NCBI GenBank assembly: GCA_963664845.1
Contig: OY761615.1
Coordinates: 3,162,001 to 3,226,000, forward strand
Direction: 5' to 3'
Source: CAIYTF01 sp963664845
Lineage (GTDB): Bacteria; Bacteroidota; Ignavibacteria; Ignavibacteriales; Ignavibacteriaceae
DNA: 64,000 nucleotides
Positions 43,911 through 51,359 of this stretch are shown piece by piece. The notes below the pieces were generated by a model that was not told the origin of the DNA, made no database searches, and saw nothing but the letters and a program-made list of their open reading frames with translations. The position numbers and the translations under genes were made by a program. Within the stretch, counting starts at the first letter, position 1. The number at the start of each line of letters is the position of its first letter.

Positions 43911-44177
43911 ATGTTCATCGCTAAAGTGATCGGCTCAATCTGGGCGACCAAAAAAGATGAGGCTCTGCAGAATATGAAAATGATTCTGATACAGCCCCTT
44001 AACGGTGATATGGAAGAAACCGGTACACCCATAACGGCGATTGATACTGTCGGCGCAGGTGCCGGGGAAACGGTGCTGTATATTACAGCCAGTGAAGCAG
44101 TCATTCCTTTACCGGTAAATTTTGCACCGGTTGATGCTTCGATAGTGGGAATCATAGATTCTATATATATCGGATAA
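43911..44177 (+). CDS. EutN/CcmL-family microcompartment vertex protein (2)
   Basis: At 88 aa, it starts MFIAKVIGSIWATKKDEALQN and carries the pentamer loop AIDTVGAGAGETVLYITAS, then PVDASIVGIIDSIYIG. It is clearly a paralog of the gene at 43555 but diverged between the two motifs, which suggests two different vertex caps rather than a recent copy. It has its own promoter candidate and lies 17 bases before rpoD. Confidence 0.92.
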   Translation: MFIAKVIGSIWATKKDEALQNMKMILIQPLNGDMEETGTPITAIDTVGAGAGETVLYITASEAVIPLPVNFAPVDASIVGIIDSIYIG

Positions 44178-44194
44178 TATTTTAAGGATTTTAC

Positions 44195-45049
44195 GTGAGA
44201 ATAACGAAACAATATACTAACCGCGAAAGCCAATCGCTCGATAAGTATTTACAGGAGATCGGCAAGGTTGATTTATTGACTCCCGATCAGGAAATCGAAT
44301 TGGCAATCCGCATCAAAAAAGGCGACCAGATAGCATTGGAAGCTTTAACCAAGGCAAATTTGCGGTTTGTGGTTAGTGTGGCGAAACAGTATCAGAATCA
44401 AGGATTGTCACTGGGTGACTTGATAAATGAGGGAAATCTGGGTTTGATCAAAGCAGCTAAGCGTTTTGATGAAACACGAGGATTCAAATTTATCTCGTAC
44501 GCAGTGTGGTGGATTCGTCAGTCAATTTTGCAAGCGCTTGCAGAGCAATCCCGTATTGTCCGGTTGCCTTTGAACCGGGTGGGTGCTTTGAACAAGATTG
44601 GCAAAGCGTACAGTAATATGGAGCAGGAACTCGAACGTGAACCGAGCCCCGCTGAGCTGGCACAGGAACTGGAAATGGATGTGAATGAAGTCGCTGATAC
44701 ACTCAAGATTTCAGGCAAGCATGTTTCCATGGATGCGCCATTTGCTCAGGGCGAGGATAACCGGTTATTGGATGTTCTTCAGAACGACCAGCAGCCTACC
44801 CCCGATTATAAGTTGATGACGGAATCTCTGAAAGCAGAGATTGAACGGGCGTTATCGACCTTAACCGAGCGCGAGGCGGAAGTGATCAGATTGTACTTTG
44901 GACTCAACAAAGAACACTCACTCACCCTGGAAGAAATTGGAGAGCGTTTCAATTTAACGAGAGAGCGCGTGCGCCAGATTAAGGAGAAAGCAATACGCCG
45001 GTTGCGGCATGCTTCCCGCAGTAAAAATCTTCGTGCATATTTAGGATAA
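44195..45049 (+). CDS. rpoD: RNA polymerase primary sigma factor RpoD/SigA
   Basis: At 284 aa, it is a compact group-1 sigma factor lacking region 1.1, as in Bacteroidota. Region 1.2 is SLDKYLQEIGKVDLLTPDQE. Regions 2.1-2.4 include LRFVVSVAKQYQNQGLSLGDLI and RGFKFISYAVWWIRQSI. Region 4.2 is the helix-turn-helix LTLEEIGERFNLTRERVRQI. It starts with GTG at 44195 behind AAGGA. It is the likely reader of the TTG/TAnnTTTG promoters noted here. Confidence 0.93.
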   Translation: MRITKQYTNRESQSLDKYLQEIGKVDLLTPDQEIELAIRIKKGDQIALEALTKANLRFVVSVAKQYQNQGLSLGDLINEGNLGLIKAAKRFDETRGFKFISYAVWWIRQSILQALAEQSRIVRLPLNRVGALNKIGKAYSNMEQELEREPSPAELAQELEMDVNEVADTLKISGKHVSMDAPFAQGEDNRLLDVLQNDQQPTPDYKLMTESLKAEIERALSTLTEREAEVIRLYFGLNKEHSLTLEEIGERFNLTRERVRQIKEKAIRRLRHASRSKNLRAYLG

Positions 45050-45051
45050 GA

Positions 45052-45771
45052 ATGAGGTATGTAAAATTTTTTCAATCGCTCCTGTCCTGTTTGGGTTTAT
45101 TTTTCATTTTACTTGGCTGCGCGCCATCGTCCTCAGTTCACCGTTACGGGCAAACTGCGGAGGGTGTAAGCGGACCTGAAAGAAACCCACGGTACAGTAA
45201 AGATACCGCTTCCGTTCCTTCGGCTTCCTTAAGGGATGCTGATCTGACCGGAAATGATGATGATTCGGAACTCGAGCCGGCCGGCATTGGCCTTTCGGCA
45301 CTTGACAACGCGGTTCCACCCGCAAAACTTTCGAGAGCAAACATGGGCCTCGGTGCCAACTTTGCCAACATCATCGAAAGTATGAAAATGGCCATCGTTA
45401 AATACGATGAAACGCCCTATCACTATGGTGGCAACACTCTTGATGGTATTGACTGCTCGGCTTTCACGGGAAGCGTCTATGAACAAACGTTCAAAATGAC
45501 GCTGCCGCGGTCTGCACGGGAACAATATACCATCGGTGAGATCATCAGTTCACGGGAAGATCTCAAATTTGGTGATTTGATTTTTTTCAACACCAGAAGA
45601 AGAGTGAAACCCGGGCACGTTGCCATTTATATCGGTGATCATAAGTTCGTGCACGCAAGCAGCCGGCACGGGGTGATCGTATCTTCGATGGATGACGAAT
45701 ATTATACCAAACGCTACATGGGTGGCCGGCGTGTAATGGATATTGAAGCGGCTCTGCAAAGCGGAGAATAA
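45052..45771 (+). CDS. NlpC/P60-family lipoprotein (cell-wall peptidase)
   Basis: At 239 aa, it has a lipoprotein signal peptide with lipobox LLGC (lipidated Cys23). A disordered Ser/Asp-rich linker runs to about residue 105, followed by the NlpC/P60 domain with catalytic Cys135 in DGIDCSAF, His189 in KPGHVAIYIG and a third polar residue at His201. It probably cuts peptidoglycan stem peptides in the periplasm. Its start is 2 bases after the rpoD stop, so the two share a transcript, which ends at the terminator 22 bases downstream. Confidence 0.9.
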   Translation: MRYVKFFQSLLSCLGLFFILLGCAPSSSVHRYGQTAEGVSGPERNPRYSKDTASVPSASLRDADLTGNDDDSELEPAGIGLSALDNAVPPAKLSRANMGLGANFANIIESMKMAIVKYDETPYHYGGNTLDGIDCSAFTGSVYEQTFKMTLPRSAREQYTIGEIISSREDLKFGDLIFFNTRRRVKPGHVAIYIGDHKFVHASSRHGVIVSSMDDEYYTKRYMGGRRVMDIEAALQSGE

Positions 45772-45792
45772 CCATCTTAGTACACTTTGGAG

Positions 45793-45834
45793 AAAAGGAC
45801 AAGCGACAGAAATGTTGGTTGTCCTTTTTTTTTA
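45793..45834 (+). terminator. Intrinsic terminator after the NlpC/P60 gene
   Basis: AAAAGGACAA (45793-45802) pairs with TTGTCCTTTT (45819-45828), extended inside by CGACA/TGTTG around a GAAA tetraloop. A run of T residues continues to 45833. Confidence 0.9.
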
Positions 45835-45890
45835 TACCCGGCTGCTGAGCGAAGCAGAAGCAAACCGGATTCGAAGACATTATAATCATA

Positions 45891-45919
45891 TTGACTCGGA
45901 CCAATAAAAGAACTATGTT
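45891..45919 (+). promoter_or_regulatory. Promoter of the Phd/YefM-like antitoxin gene
   Basis: TTGACT (45891-45896) and TATGTT (45914-45919) are separated by 17 bp. Transcription would start about 20 bases before the ATG at 45947. The sequence is of the classical sigma-70 form, not the Bacteroidota form. Confidence 0.5.
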
Positions 45920-45946
45920 GTAGTAATTATGAAGAAAAAGCACTAA

Positions 45947-46255
45947 ATGAAATTCAGTGAGGTTATCAAGCCAATAAGATATTTGGAAGCGCATACTTCC
46001 GAGGTTATCAGAGATGTTTGTGAAAATCGGAAAACGATGATCATCACTCACAAAGGAGAGGCTAAAGTTATCTTGCAAGACGTTACTGTTTTTGAACAAA
46101 ACCAGGAAAGCCTGGCGTTGCTGAAGGTTCTTGCGCTGAGCGGTAAAGAAATCCGACACGGAAATACAAAACCGATTGAAGTGTCATTCAAAAAAATCCG
46201 GGAATGTATTGCCGGGTTCAAACATGAACCAAAACGCAATTCAAAATATAGGTAA
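45947..46255 (+). CDS. Phd/YefM-family antitoxin-like protein, solitary
   Basis: At 102 aa, it starts MKFSEVIKPIRYLEAHTSEVIRDV, followed by MIITHKGEAKVILQDVTVFEQ, the Phd/YefM N-terminal DNA-binding fold. The C-terminal part is basic and differs from usual toxin-binding tails. No RelE/YoeB/Doc toxin follows: only a 36-residue frame (46224-46334) overlaps its end, and it matches no toxin I know. It may be an orphan regulator or a decayed module. Confidence 0.8.
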   Translation: MKFSEVIKPIRYLEAHTSEVIRDVCENRKTMIITHKGEAKVILQDVTVFEQNQESLALLKVLALSGKEIRHGNTKPIEVSFKKIRECIAGFKHEPKRNSKYR

Positions 46256-46499
46256 GACTGTGCACGTTCATTGCGTTCTTGACGGCCGCCGTGATTTGCA
46301 GCGGTTTTTGCAGGAGCGGCTGTTTAGAGATTAAGCCGCTGTTTGCAGAATCTCATCTTCATAAAAATTTGCCTGTATACTTGCTCTGGTTACCAAAAAT
46401 TACTTTTGACTTCGTATTTTGCAAAAGTACTTTGAAATTATTTTAAAGTGCCAAGCCCGTCAGTCTCAACTCATTAAAGAAAATGAATAAAAACAAGAT

Positions 46500-46630
46500 T
46501 GACGGATAAAACAAATAACAGCATAAAAACACGGTCCGGTAGGTAGTCCGGATATGCCTTTCTGGCATCGTATCCTTCCCCCTCAGGGATGTCCATTGTT
46601 GTACATCTAAATTAATCTTGAGGGATAACT
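46500..46630 (+). promoter_or_regulatory. Candidate yjdF-type riboswitch leader
   Basis: This leader lies directly before a yjdF homologue and is highly structured. TCCGG/CCGGA (near 46535-46552) encloses TAGGTAGT, TGCC/GGCA (near 46555-46566) forms a second hairpin, and CCCTCA (46580-46585) can pair with TGAGGG (46619-46624), which is the ribosome-binding site. The yjdF motif is a known riboswitch class, responding to azaaromatic compounds, found before yjdF genes in Firmicutes. I assign the class by gene context and general form, since I cannot recall its consensus base by base. Confidence 0.5.
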
Positions 46631-47041
46631 ATGCGGTTACTCGTTTATTTTGATGGTCAATTCTGGACCGGATTGATTGAAAGCAGCGAAGCTGATAATT
46701 ACTTTGCGAAGCAATACATCTTTGGAGTCGAGCCAAGTGATTCGGAGATTTTGGAATTCGTAAATAACCAAATGTTCCGACCGCTTCAAACAGCACAGCT
46801 TCCGGATAAACAACCAATTGCGATACATCGTAAAATTAATCCGAAGCGCCTAAAGAAGCTGGCTGCCCGGGAAATGGAAAAAGTTCCGGTGTCTACAAAG
46901 TCTCAAGCGGCAATACAGCAACAGTTTGAAGAACAGAAAAAGGAGAAGTCCGTTGTTTCAAAAGCTGAAAGAGACGCGCAAAAGGAACGGAAGCGATTGA
47001 TTGCTGCCGAAAAAGCCAAGAACAAGCACCGGGGGCGGTGA
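46631..47041 (+). CDS. yjdF: YjdF family protein (DUF2992)
   Basis: At 136 aa, the N-terminal domain starts MRLLVYFDGQFWTGLIE and has YIFGVEPSDSEILEFVNN. The second half is a basic, helical tail ending with INPKRLKKLAAREM, SKAERDAQKERKRLIAAEKAKNKHRGR in parts, all family hallmarks. The function of YjdF is not established. It is best known as the gene under yjdF-riboswitch control, possibly part of tolerance to aromatic heterocycles. The family is mainly from Firmicutes, so this copy may have been acquired. GAGGGA lies 6 bases before the ATG. Confidence 0.9.
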   Translation: MRLLVYFDGQFWTGLIESSEADNYFAKQYIFGVEPSDSEILEFVNNQMFRPLQTAQLPDKQPIAIHRKINPKRLKKLAAREMEKVPVSTKSQAAIQQQFEEQKKEKSVVSKAERDAQKERKRLIAAEKAKNKHRGR

Positions 47042-47096
47042 TGCCGAGGGCCTGACTGATTTTAACGTATTTTATCATTTTCCAAGTGTTGACATT

Positions 47097-47837
47097 ATGA
47101 CTCATAGATTGTTTTTACTTTATATGCTTTTCATTACTTGTCTGTGGAACGGTCAATCGGTTGCATCGCAAGATACTATTCGCGTGGGCAGTTACATAAA
47201 AATTATTCCGTTAAGTGAGAATCTGTTCCGGTATATCGCTTCCAACTATGATGTGCCTTCTAATGGTCTGATCTATGTTGATAACAAAGAGGCCCTGCTT
47301 ATTGACGCTCCGGAAGGTGACAACATAACGGACAGTCTTCTGAACTGGATAACAAACGGATTGGGTGCAACAGTGAAAGGTGCTGTGATCACTCATTGGC
47401 ACGGACAGGACAGAATGGGAGGAATTGCGGCAATCAATGCATTGGGTATCCCGTCATATTGTTCCCGGCAGACGTTACAAATTGCCAAAGAGAAAAATCT
47501 GGCTCATCCCACAATCGGATTTGATGATTCTCTCAGGCTGCAGGTGGGCAGCAAATTTGTGGAAGGCAGGTTCCTTGGTGCGGGGCACACGAAAGACAAT
47601 ATTGTTGTATGGTTTCCTGATGAAAAAGTTTTGTTCGGAGGATGCCTGGTGAAGGACCTGAAATCACAAACTCTTGGATATACAAAGGATGCAGATATGC
47701 AAGCCTGGCCGGTTACCATAAAAAATGTTATTGATAGTTTTACGGATGCTGCACTTGTTGTTCCCGGACATTTTAATTGTGGTGGCAAAGAACTGCTTTA
47801 TCATACACTTGAACTTACCGGACAGCATATAAAATAA
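47097..47837 (+). CDS. Subclass B1 metallo-beta-lactamase-like protein (CcrA-like)
   Basis: 246 aa from the ATG at 47097, chosen because it opens a signal peptide (MTHRLFLLYMLFITCLWNG); an in-frame start at 47001 lies in yjdF. The family line is clear: THWHG, GAGHTKDNIVVWFP (third His), FGGCLVKD (Cys) and VVPGHFNCGG (last His) match the B1 zinc ligands and resemble Bacteroides CcrA. The first motif reads HWHGQDRMGG, where B1 enzymes have H-x-H-x-D: one extra residue separates the second His from the Asp. It is probably periplasmic. Whether it still hydrolyses beta-lactams is uncertain. Confidence 0.87.
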   Translation: MTHRLFLLYMLFITCLWNGQSVASQDTIRVGSYIKIIPLSENLFRYIASNYDVPSNGLIYVDNKEALLIDAPEGDNITDSLLNWITNGLGATVKGAVITHWHGQDRMGGIAAINALGIPSYCSRQTLQIAKEKNLAHPTIGFDDSLRLQVGSKFVEGRFLGAGHTKDNIVVWFPDEKVLFGGCLVKDLKSQTLGYTKDADMQAWPVTIKNVIDSFTDAALVVPGHFNCGGKELLYHTLELTGQHIK

Positions 47838-47871
47838 CTGACAGAGCAATTAACCAATCGGAGAATGCAAA

Positions 47872-48357
47872 ATGGAACATAACAAACTGATAATGCATAA
47901 GAACAAGAAGATTGCACTTGTTGCTCATGACAATAAAAAGCGTGCGCTCCTTGAATGGGTAAAGTTTAACAGGGAATTACTGGCGCATCATGAAATATAT
48001 GCTACCGGAACAACCGGCGGTGCACTCGAAAAAGTGCTTGGCGTTCCAATTCACCGGTTCCAAAGCGGTCCTCTGGGCGGCGACCAGCAAATTGGCGCAA
48101 AGATTGCAACCAATGAAATTGATTTTCTGATATTTTTCTGGGACCCATTGGAGCCGCAGCCGCATGATTCCGATGTAAAAGCTCTTTTGCGCATGGCCGT
48201 GGTTTGGAATATCCCCATTGCAAATAACCGGGCATCAGCAGATTTTATTATCTCTTCCCCGCTTATGGATGCGGAATACGAACGCCTGCTTCCGGATTTT
48301 GAAGCGTACCGGACCAGAAAGATCAATTGGGGTGATGAAAATGGAAACGAAAGCTAA
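47872..48357 (+). CDS. mgsA: Methylglyoxal synthase
   Basis: At 161 aa, it turns dihydroxyacetone phosphate into methylglyoxal plus phosphate, a glycolytic bypass. Motifs are all present: ALVAHDNKK, ATGTTGG, SGPLGGDQQIGAKIA (catalytic Asp), PHDSDVKALLR (His and Asp) and NRASADFIISSPLM. An in-frame ATG at 47893 would give the shorter form starting MHKNKKIALVAHDN; CGGAGA before 47872 favours the longer. It stands alone after the metallo-beta-lactamase. Confidence 0.94.
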   Translation: MEHNKLIMHKNKKIALVAHDNKKRALLEWVKFNRELLAHHEIYATGTTGGALEKVLGVPIHRFQSGPLGGDQQIGAKIATNEIDFLIFFWDPLEPQPHDSDVKALLRMAVVWNIPIANNRASADFIISSPLMDAEYERLLPDFEAYRTRKINWGDENGNES

Positions 48358-48484
48358 TTTACAGCGATATCCCAAGGCAGGCTTTCCGCTGCTATAAGCT
48401 GAGGGCCTGTTTTTTATTCTTTGTTGCCCGGACTCACTATCTTCACTGATGTGTTGCAATCCATTCTCCCCAAAGCAAATGAGG

Positions 48485-49060
48485 CTATAAGAGTTTTGGC
48501 GAATTGTCCGTGAGGTCAATGATACCTGCTCCCTGCTTCTCAATTTTTAACAGGATAATCTGATTATAGACGGCACCGCTATCGGTACTTAAAGTGATCC
48601 CAATACCCTTACGAAAGGTAATTGTGTATTGATAGTCGCCATGTAAACCCGTGTCAAATTTCATTATGCTTTCTGTTTTTTCCGTCACCTTCAAGTATGG
48701 ATCCCAATAGGCGGCATCTCCTTTATTCAGTGAAAAGTCTGCTATGATAAACTCGGGACTGCCCGCATATTTTTTATACAGAATGGTTCCGTTGCATCGA
48801 AAATAGACAGTTGACGCGGCAAGCATAGTTCCGGGATGGGAGATAACTACGGAGTAATAGCTTATGCCATCAACCACTTCTTCACTTCCAACTTTCCAAA
48901 TCTGGTTTGCAATGTCGCCTGCTGTTGAGGTGCTATACTGCCAGGAGCTGACTTCACTAATGGGGAAAAAACTATCTGCGGTTGCCACCGGTTCGGTGGA
49001 TTGTGAACAACCTGCAATGCAGGCGAAAAAAAGAGGAATGAAGAACAATGCTTTTCTCAT
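48485..49060 (-). CDS. Hypothetical lipoprotein
   Basis: 191 aa from the ATG at 49060, which has AGGTGAG just upstream and opens a lipoprotein signal (MRKALFFIPLFFACIAGC, lipobox IAGC). The mature part is beta-rich with Trp/Tyr pairs (SSWQYSTS, DGISYYSVVIS, DYQYTITFRKGIGIT). I recognise no family; similar small lipoproteins with this GIG..... strand pattern are common in Bacteroidota. It is probably in the outer membrane. Confidence 0.7.
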   Translation of the reverse strand: MRKALFFIPLFFACIAGCSQSTEPVATADSFFPISEVSSWQYSTSTAGDIANQIWKVGSEEVVDGISYYSVVISHPGTMLAASTVYFRCNGTILYKKYAGSPEFIIADFSLNKGDAAYWDPYLKVTEKTESIMKFDTGLHGDYQYTITFRKGIGITLSTDSGAVYNQIILLKIEKQGAGIIDLTDNSPKLL

Positions 49061-49227
49061 CAACTCACCTATTGATTTAAAATGAACCCTCTGTTGTCGA
49101 ACACCTGGTTGTTGTGCAGGAACCAGAGAATTCACCTGAAAAGATAATGGTTGTTGTCGCAAAAAGCAATACACTATTTTCCGGGCAGAGTGGCGTGTGC
49201 GTTAGTCAGCAATTATGGCCAATCCCC

Positions 49228-51105
49228 CTAATTTCGCATAGTCACGATTTCATTCTTAAAATATCGCTCATAGCTCTTAATAAACTCGGTCGGGTTAATG
49301 CCATTGAATTTAAGAAATGCGGCGCTGAAGGACTTCCTGTTATTAAAGCCGGACGCGTGAGCAATTCCCTCCATGGATAGGACTTTGTGTTCTCCCAGCG
49401 AAATTAACCGGATAGACTCTTTGATGCGGAATTCGTTTACATAGGAAATAAAGTTTGTATACAGTTCGCTGTTAATTGCCCTGGAAACGTAAAGCCGGTT
49501 TGTTTCAAGTTCCCGGGCTATATCGTCAAGAGAGAGATCAGGGTTGAGAAACATTCTTTTTTCTTTCATCAGGGATTCTATCTTATCTGCCAGGTCGGTG
49601 ATTAATTCCTGTTGCACGCCGGTGAAATCGTTTTCTTTTGGCAACATGGTGATGAAAGGATTCTTTTTGATTGACTGGGTTTCTATTTCCGTCGCCAGAA
49701 CCGTTTGATCTTTCTGCAAGACAGCGGAGGTGACCGTGACTTTTTTATCCGGTTGCACGGATTCTGGTTTCCCTTGCTGCTCTGTAAAATAGTCCCTTGG
49801 CGCCATTGCACCGTCTGCCGCTATGATCTTTTTAACCAGCAGTTTGTTTATCCGCTTGGTTCTGAAATAGAAAAGTGAAACCAGCGAGAGTAAAAGGGCA
49901 ACAATAACGAAACCCGTAAGGTAAAGCACCTGTTTGCGACGGTTTTCCTCTATGCTGCGGGTATACCGGTCATAATTGTTCTGAAAGAGAATATCCATAA
50001 ACTTTGTTTCATAATGAAGTCTTGTAGAGGAGTCTTTCAAAATCCCGTAGGTGTTTTGAGCATGGAAGGCATTTGTATAGTCACCCAGGCGTTCATATAT
50101 TTTATAAAGCAGGGAGTAGAGCTGAAGATCCAGGTCAAGTGAGCGATACTCTTTGGAGAATAGACTGGCTTTTTTAACATAAACCAGCGCTGAATCATTA
50201 TGCCCTTCCTTGAAGCATATTCCGGCTTTTGTGGCAAAAAGCTGCCCTAAAGCGCCGATGGAGTGTACGCGCTCTTCCAGTTTCAGTGTTTTGTAATAAT
50301 AAAGATCGGCATCCCGTGGTTTATCGTACGCCAGAAAAATTTCAGCAAGCTGATTATAAATATATGCAAGGTGTGAGCTGTCATCGAAACTGAGCTGGTG
50401 CTCCGGCTTTCTTAAGATATACGACTCGGATGTGCGGAAAAAGTTAACCGCCTTTTGGTAATTTCCCCTGCGTTTTTCAATAAGTCCCAGGTCGTTGGTA
50501 ATTACTATACGTCGCCAACGCTCCCATGCGTCCGGGTTTCCGTGCTTTTGCATGATCTCTTTGTATAACAGCTCGGCACGGTCATAATTCCCGGCGTAAT
50601 AATAGAGGTCTGCTATTGTGTGCTTTTCGGCAATGAGTCCGTATCCGTCGTGCATTTTTTCAAAAAGTTCCATGGCATGCAGGGTTGCTACCATGGCTGA
50701 GTCGAAAAGGTTATTATCAGTGTACAGGTTTCCCTTGACCTGTTCCGCTTGAGCTACCAAATCCTGAAACCCGTCCTTTTCGGCCCGGCTGATTGCCTGG
50801 TTCAGTAATCCAATACGGTTTGGCAGGAGCCCGAACCTGTGTGCCGAATAGATAGCTGTTCTGATATTGCCCCACTGGAAATCCGATGCCGCGGTGATCT
50901 GCAGCAGTTTGTCAATGTTTTTCTTTGCCGAATTTACGTGTTCCTTATCAATATTTGCCAGAATACTGTCAACGAGGGTATTTTGGGCTCTGCCCTTTTG
51001 GCGAATCAGTATTTGGACAAGCGAGTCAATAGGATTCTCCCCGGCAAAAGAGTTACAGGGGAACAGACCGAGAAACACGGAAATGATCAGTATCTTCAAA
51101 ATCAA
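49228..51105 (-). CDS. Membrane-anchored TPR-AraC family regulator
   Basis: At 625 aa, it has a signal peptide (residues 1-21), then TPR-type helical repeats (about 60-360) predicted outside the cytoplasm. A transmembrane helix follows at 393-413 (TGFVIVALLLSLVSLFYF), then a linker with low-complexity polar sequence and a C-terminal AraC double helix-turn-helix at about 525-615 (LSLDDIARELETNRLYVSRAI and GIAHASGFNNRKSFSAAFLKFNG). This layout suggests one-piece signalling from periplasm to DNA, as in Bacteroidota AraC-type sensors. It reads away from the long non-coding region at 51106-52334, which could hold its targets. Confidence 0.87.
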   Translation of the reverse strand: MILKILIISVFLGLFPCNSFAGENPIDSLVQILIRQKGRAQNTLVDSILANIDKEHVNSAKKNIDKLLQITAASDFQWGNIRTAIYSAHRFGLLPNRIGLLNQAISRAEKDGFQDLVAQAEQVKGNLYTDNNLFDSAMVATLHAMELFEKMHDGYGLIAEKHTIADLYYYAGNYDRAELLYKEIMQKHGNPDAWERWRRIVITNDLGLIEKRRGNYQKAVNFFRTSESYILRKPEHQLSFDDSSHLAYIYNQLAEIFLAYDKPRDADLYYYKTLKLEERVHSIGALGQLFATKAGICFKEGHNDSALVYVKKASLFSKEYRSLDLDLQLYSLLYKIYERLGDYTNAFHAQNTYGILKDSSTRLHYETKFMDILFQNNYDRYTRSIEENRRKQVLYLTGFVIVALLLSLVSLFYFRTKRINKLLVKKIIAADGAMAPRDYFTEQQGKPESVQPDKKVTVTSAVLQKDQTVLATEIETQSIKKNPFITMLPKENDFTGVQQELITDLADKIESLMKEKRMFLNPDLSLDDIARELETNRLYVSRAINSELYTNFISYVNEFRIKESIRLISLGEHKVLSMEGIAHASGFNNRKSFSAAFLKFNGINPTEFIKSYERYFKNEIVTMRN

Positions 51106-51199
51106 GCCAAATTCTTCAAAAAAATAGTCATTCTCACAAAGTTATAAAAAAAACAGGAAAGAAGTACTGGCCCGCAAAAAACTATTTTTTGGCCGGATT

Positions 51200-51223
51200 T
51201 GTAACGATTTACAAATCGTTACA
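51200..51223. promoter_or_regulatory. Perfect palindrome, operator-like
   Basis: TGTAACGATTT (51200-51210) and AAATCGTTACA (51213-51223) are exact inverted repeats around AC. The palindrome lies 95 bases upstream of the TPR-AraC start and 8 bases before a TTGACA on the plus strand. It suits a dimeric DNA-binding protein. Confidence 0.6.
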
Positions 51224-51231
51224 CCTATAAA

Positions 51232-51261
51232 TTGACATTCGCACAGGTGTTGCATTATCTT
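51232..51261 (+). promoter_or_regulatory. Candidate promoter for the structured element
   Basis: TTGACA (51232-51237), an 18-bp spacer, then TATCTT (51256-51261). A start near 51268 would place the stem-loop at 51276-51359 at the 5' end of a transcript. Confidence 0.4.
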
Positions 51262-51275
51262 GCAGGCGTGTGTTA

Positions 51276-51359
51276 TGATGTTATAGTGATAAGAGAACTA
51301 TATGGTTGTCCGCGCTGCCACGTCCCCGGCAGCGCAGCACCATATAGTAAACAACATCA
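51276..51359 (+). ncRNA. Three-tier stem-loop, candidate structured RNA
   Basis: Three nested perfect pairings: TGATGTT (51276-51282) with AACATCA (51353-51359), ACTATATGGT (51297-51306) with ACCATATAGT (51339-51348), and GCGCTGCC (51312-51319) with GGCAGCGC (51328-51335), closing an 8-nt ACGTCCCC loop. Pairing was found by hand. It has no open frame. The class is unknown; a DNA cruciform or mobile-element end is also possible. Confidence 0.45.

Noticed and set aside
46224..46334. 36-residue frame overlapping the antitoxin end, as a toxin
   Set aside because: No match to RelE, ParE, YoeB or Doc; too short and overlaps by 32 bases.
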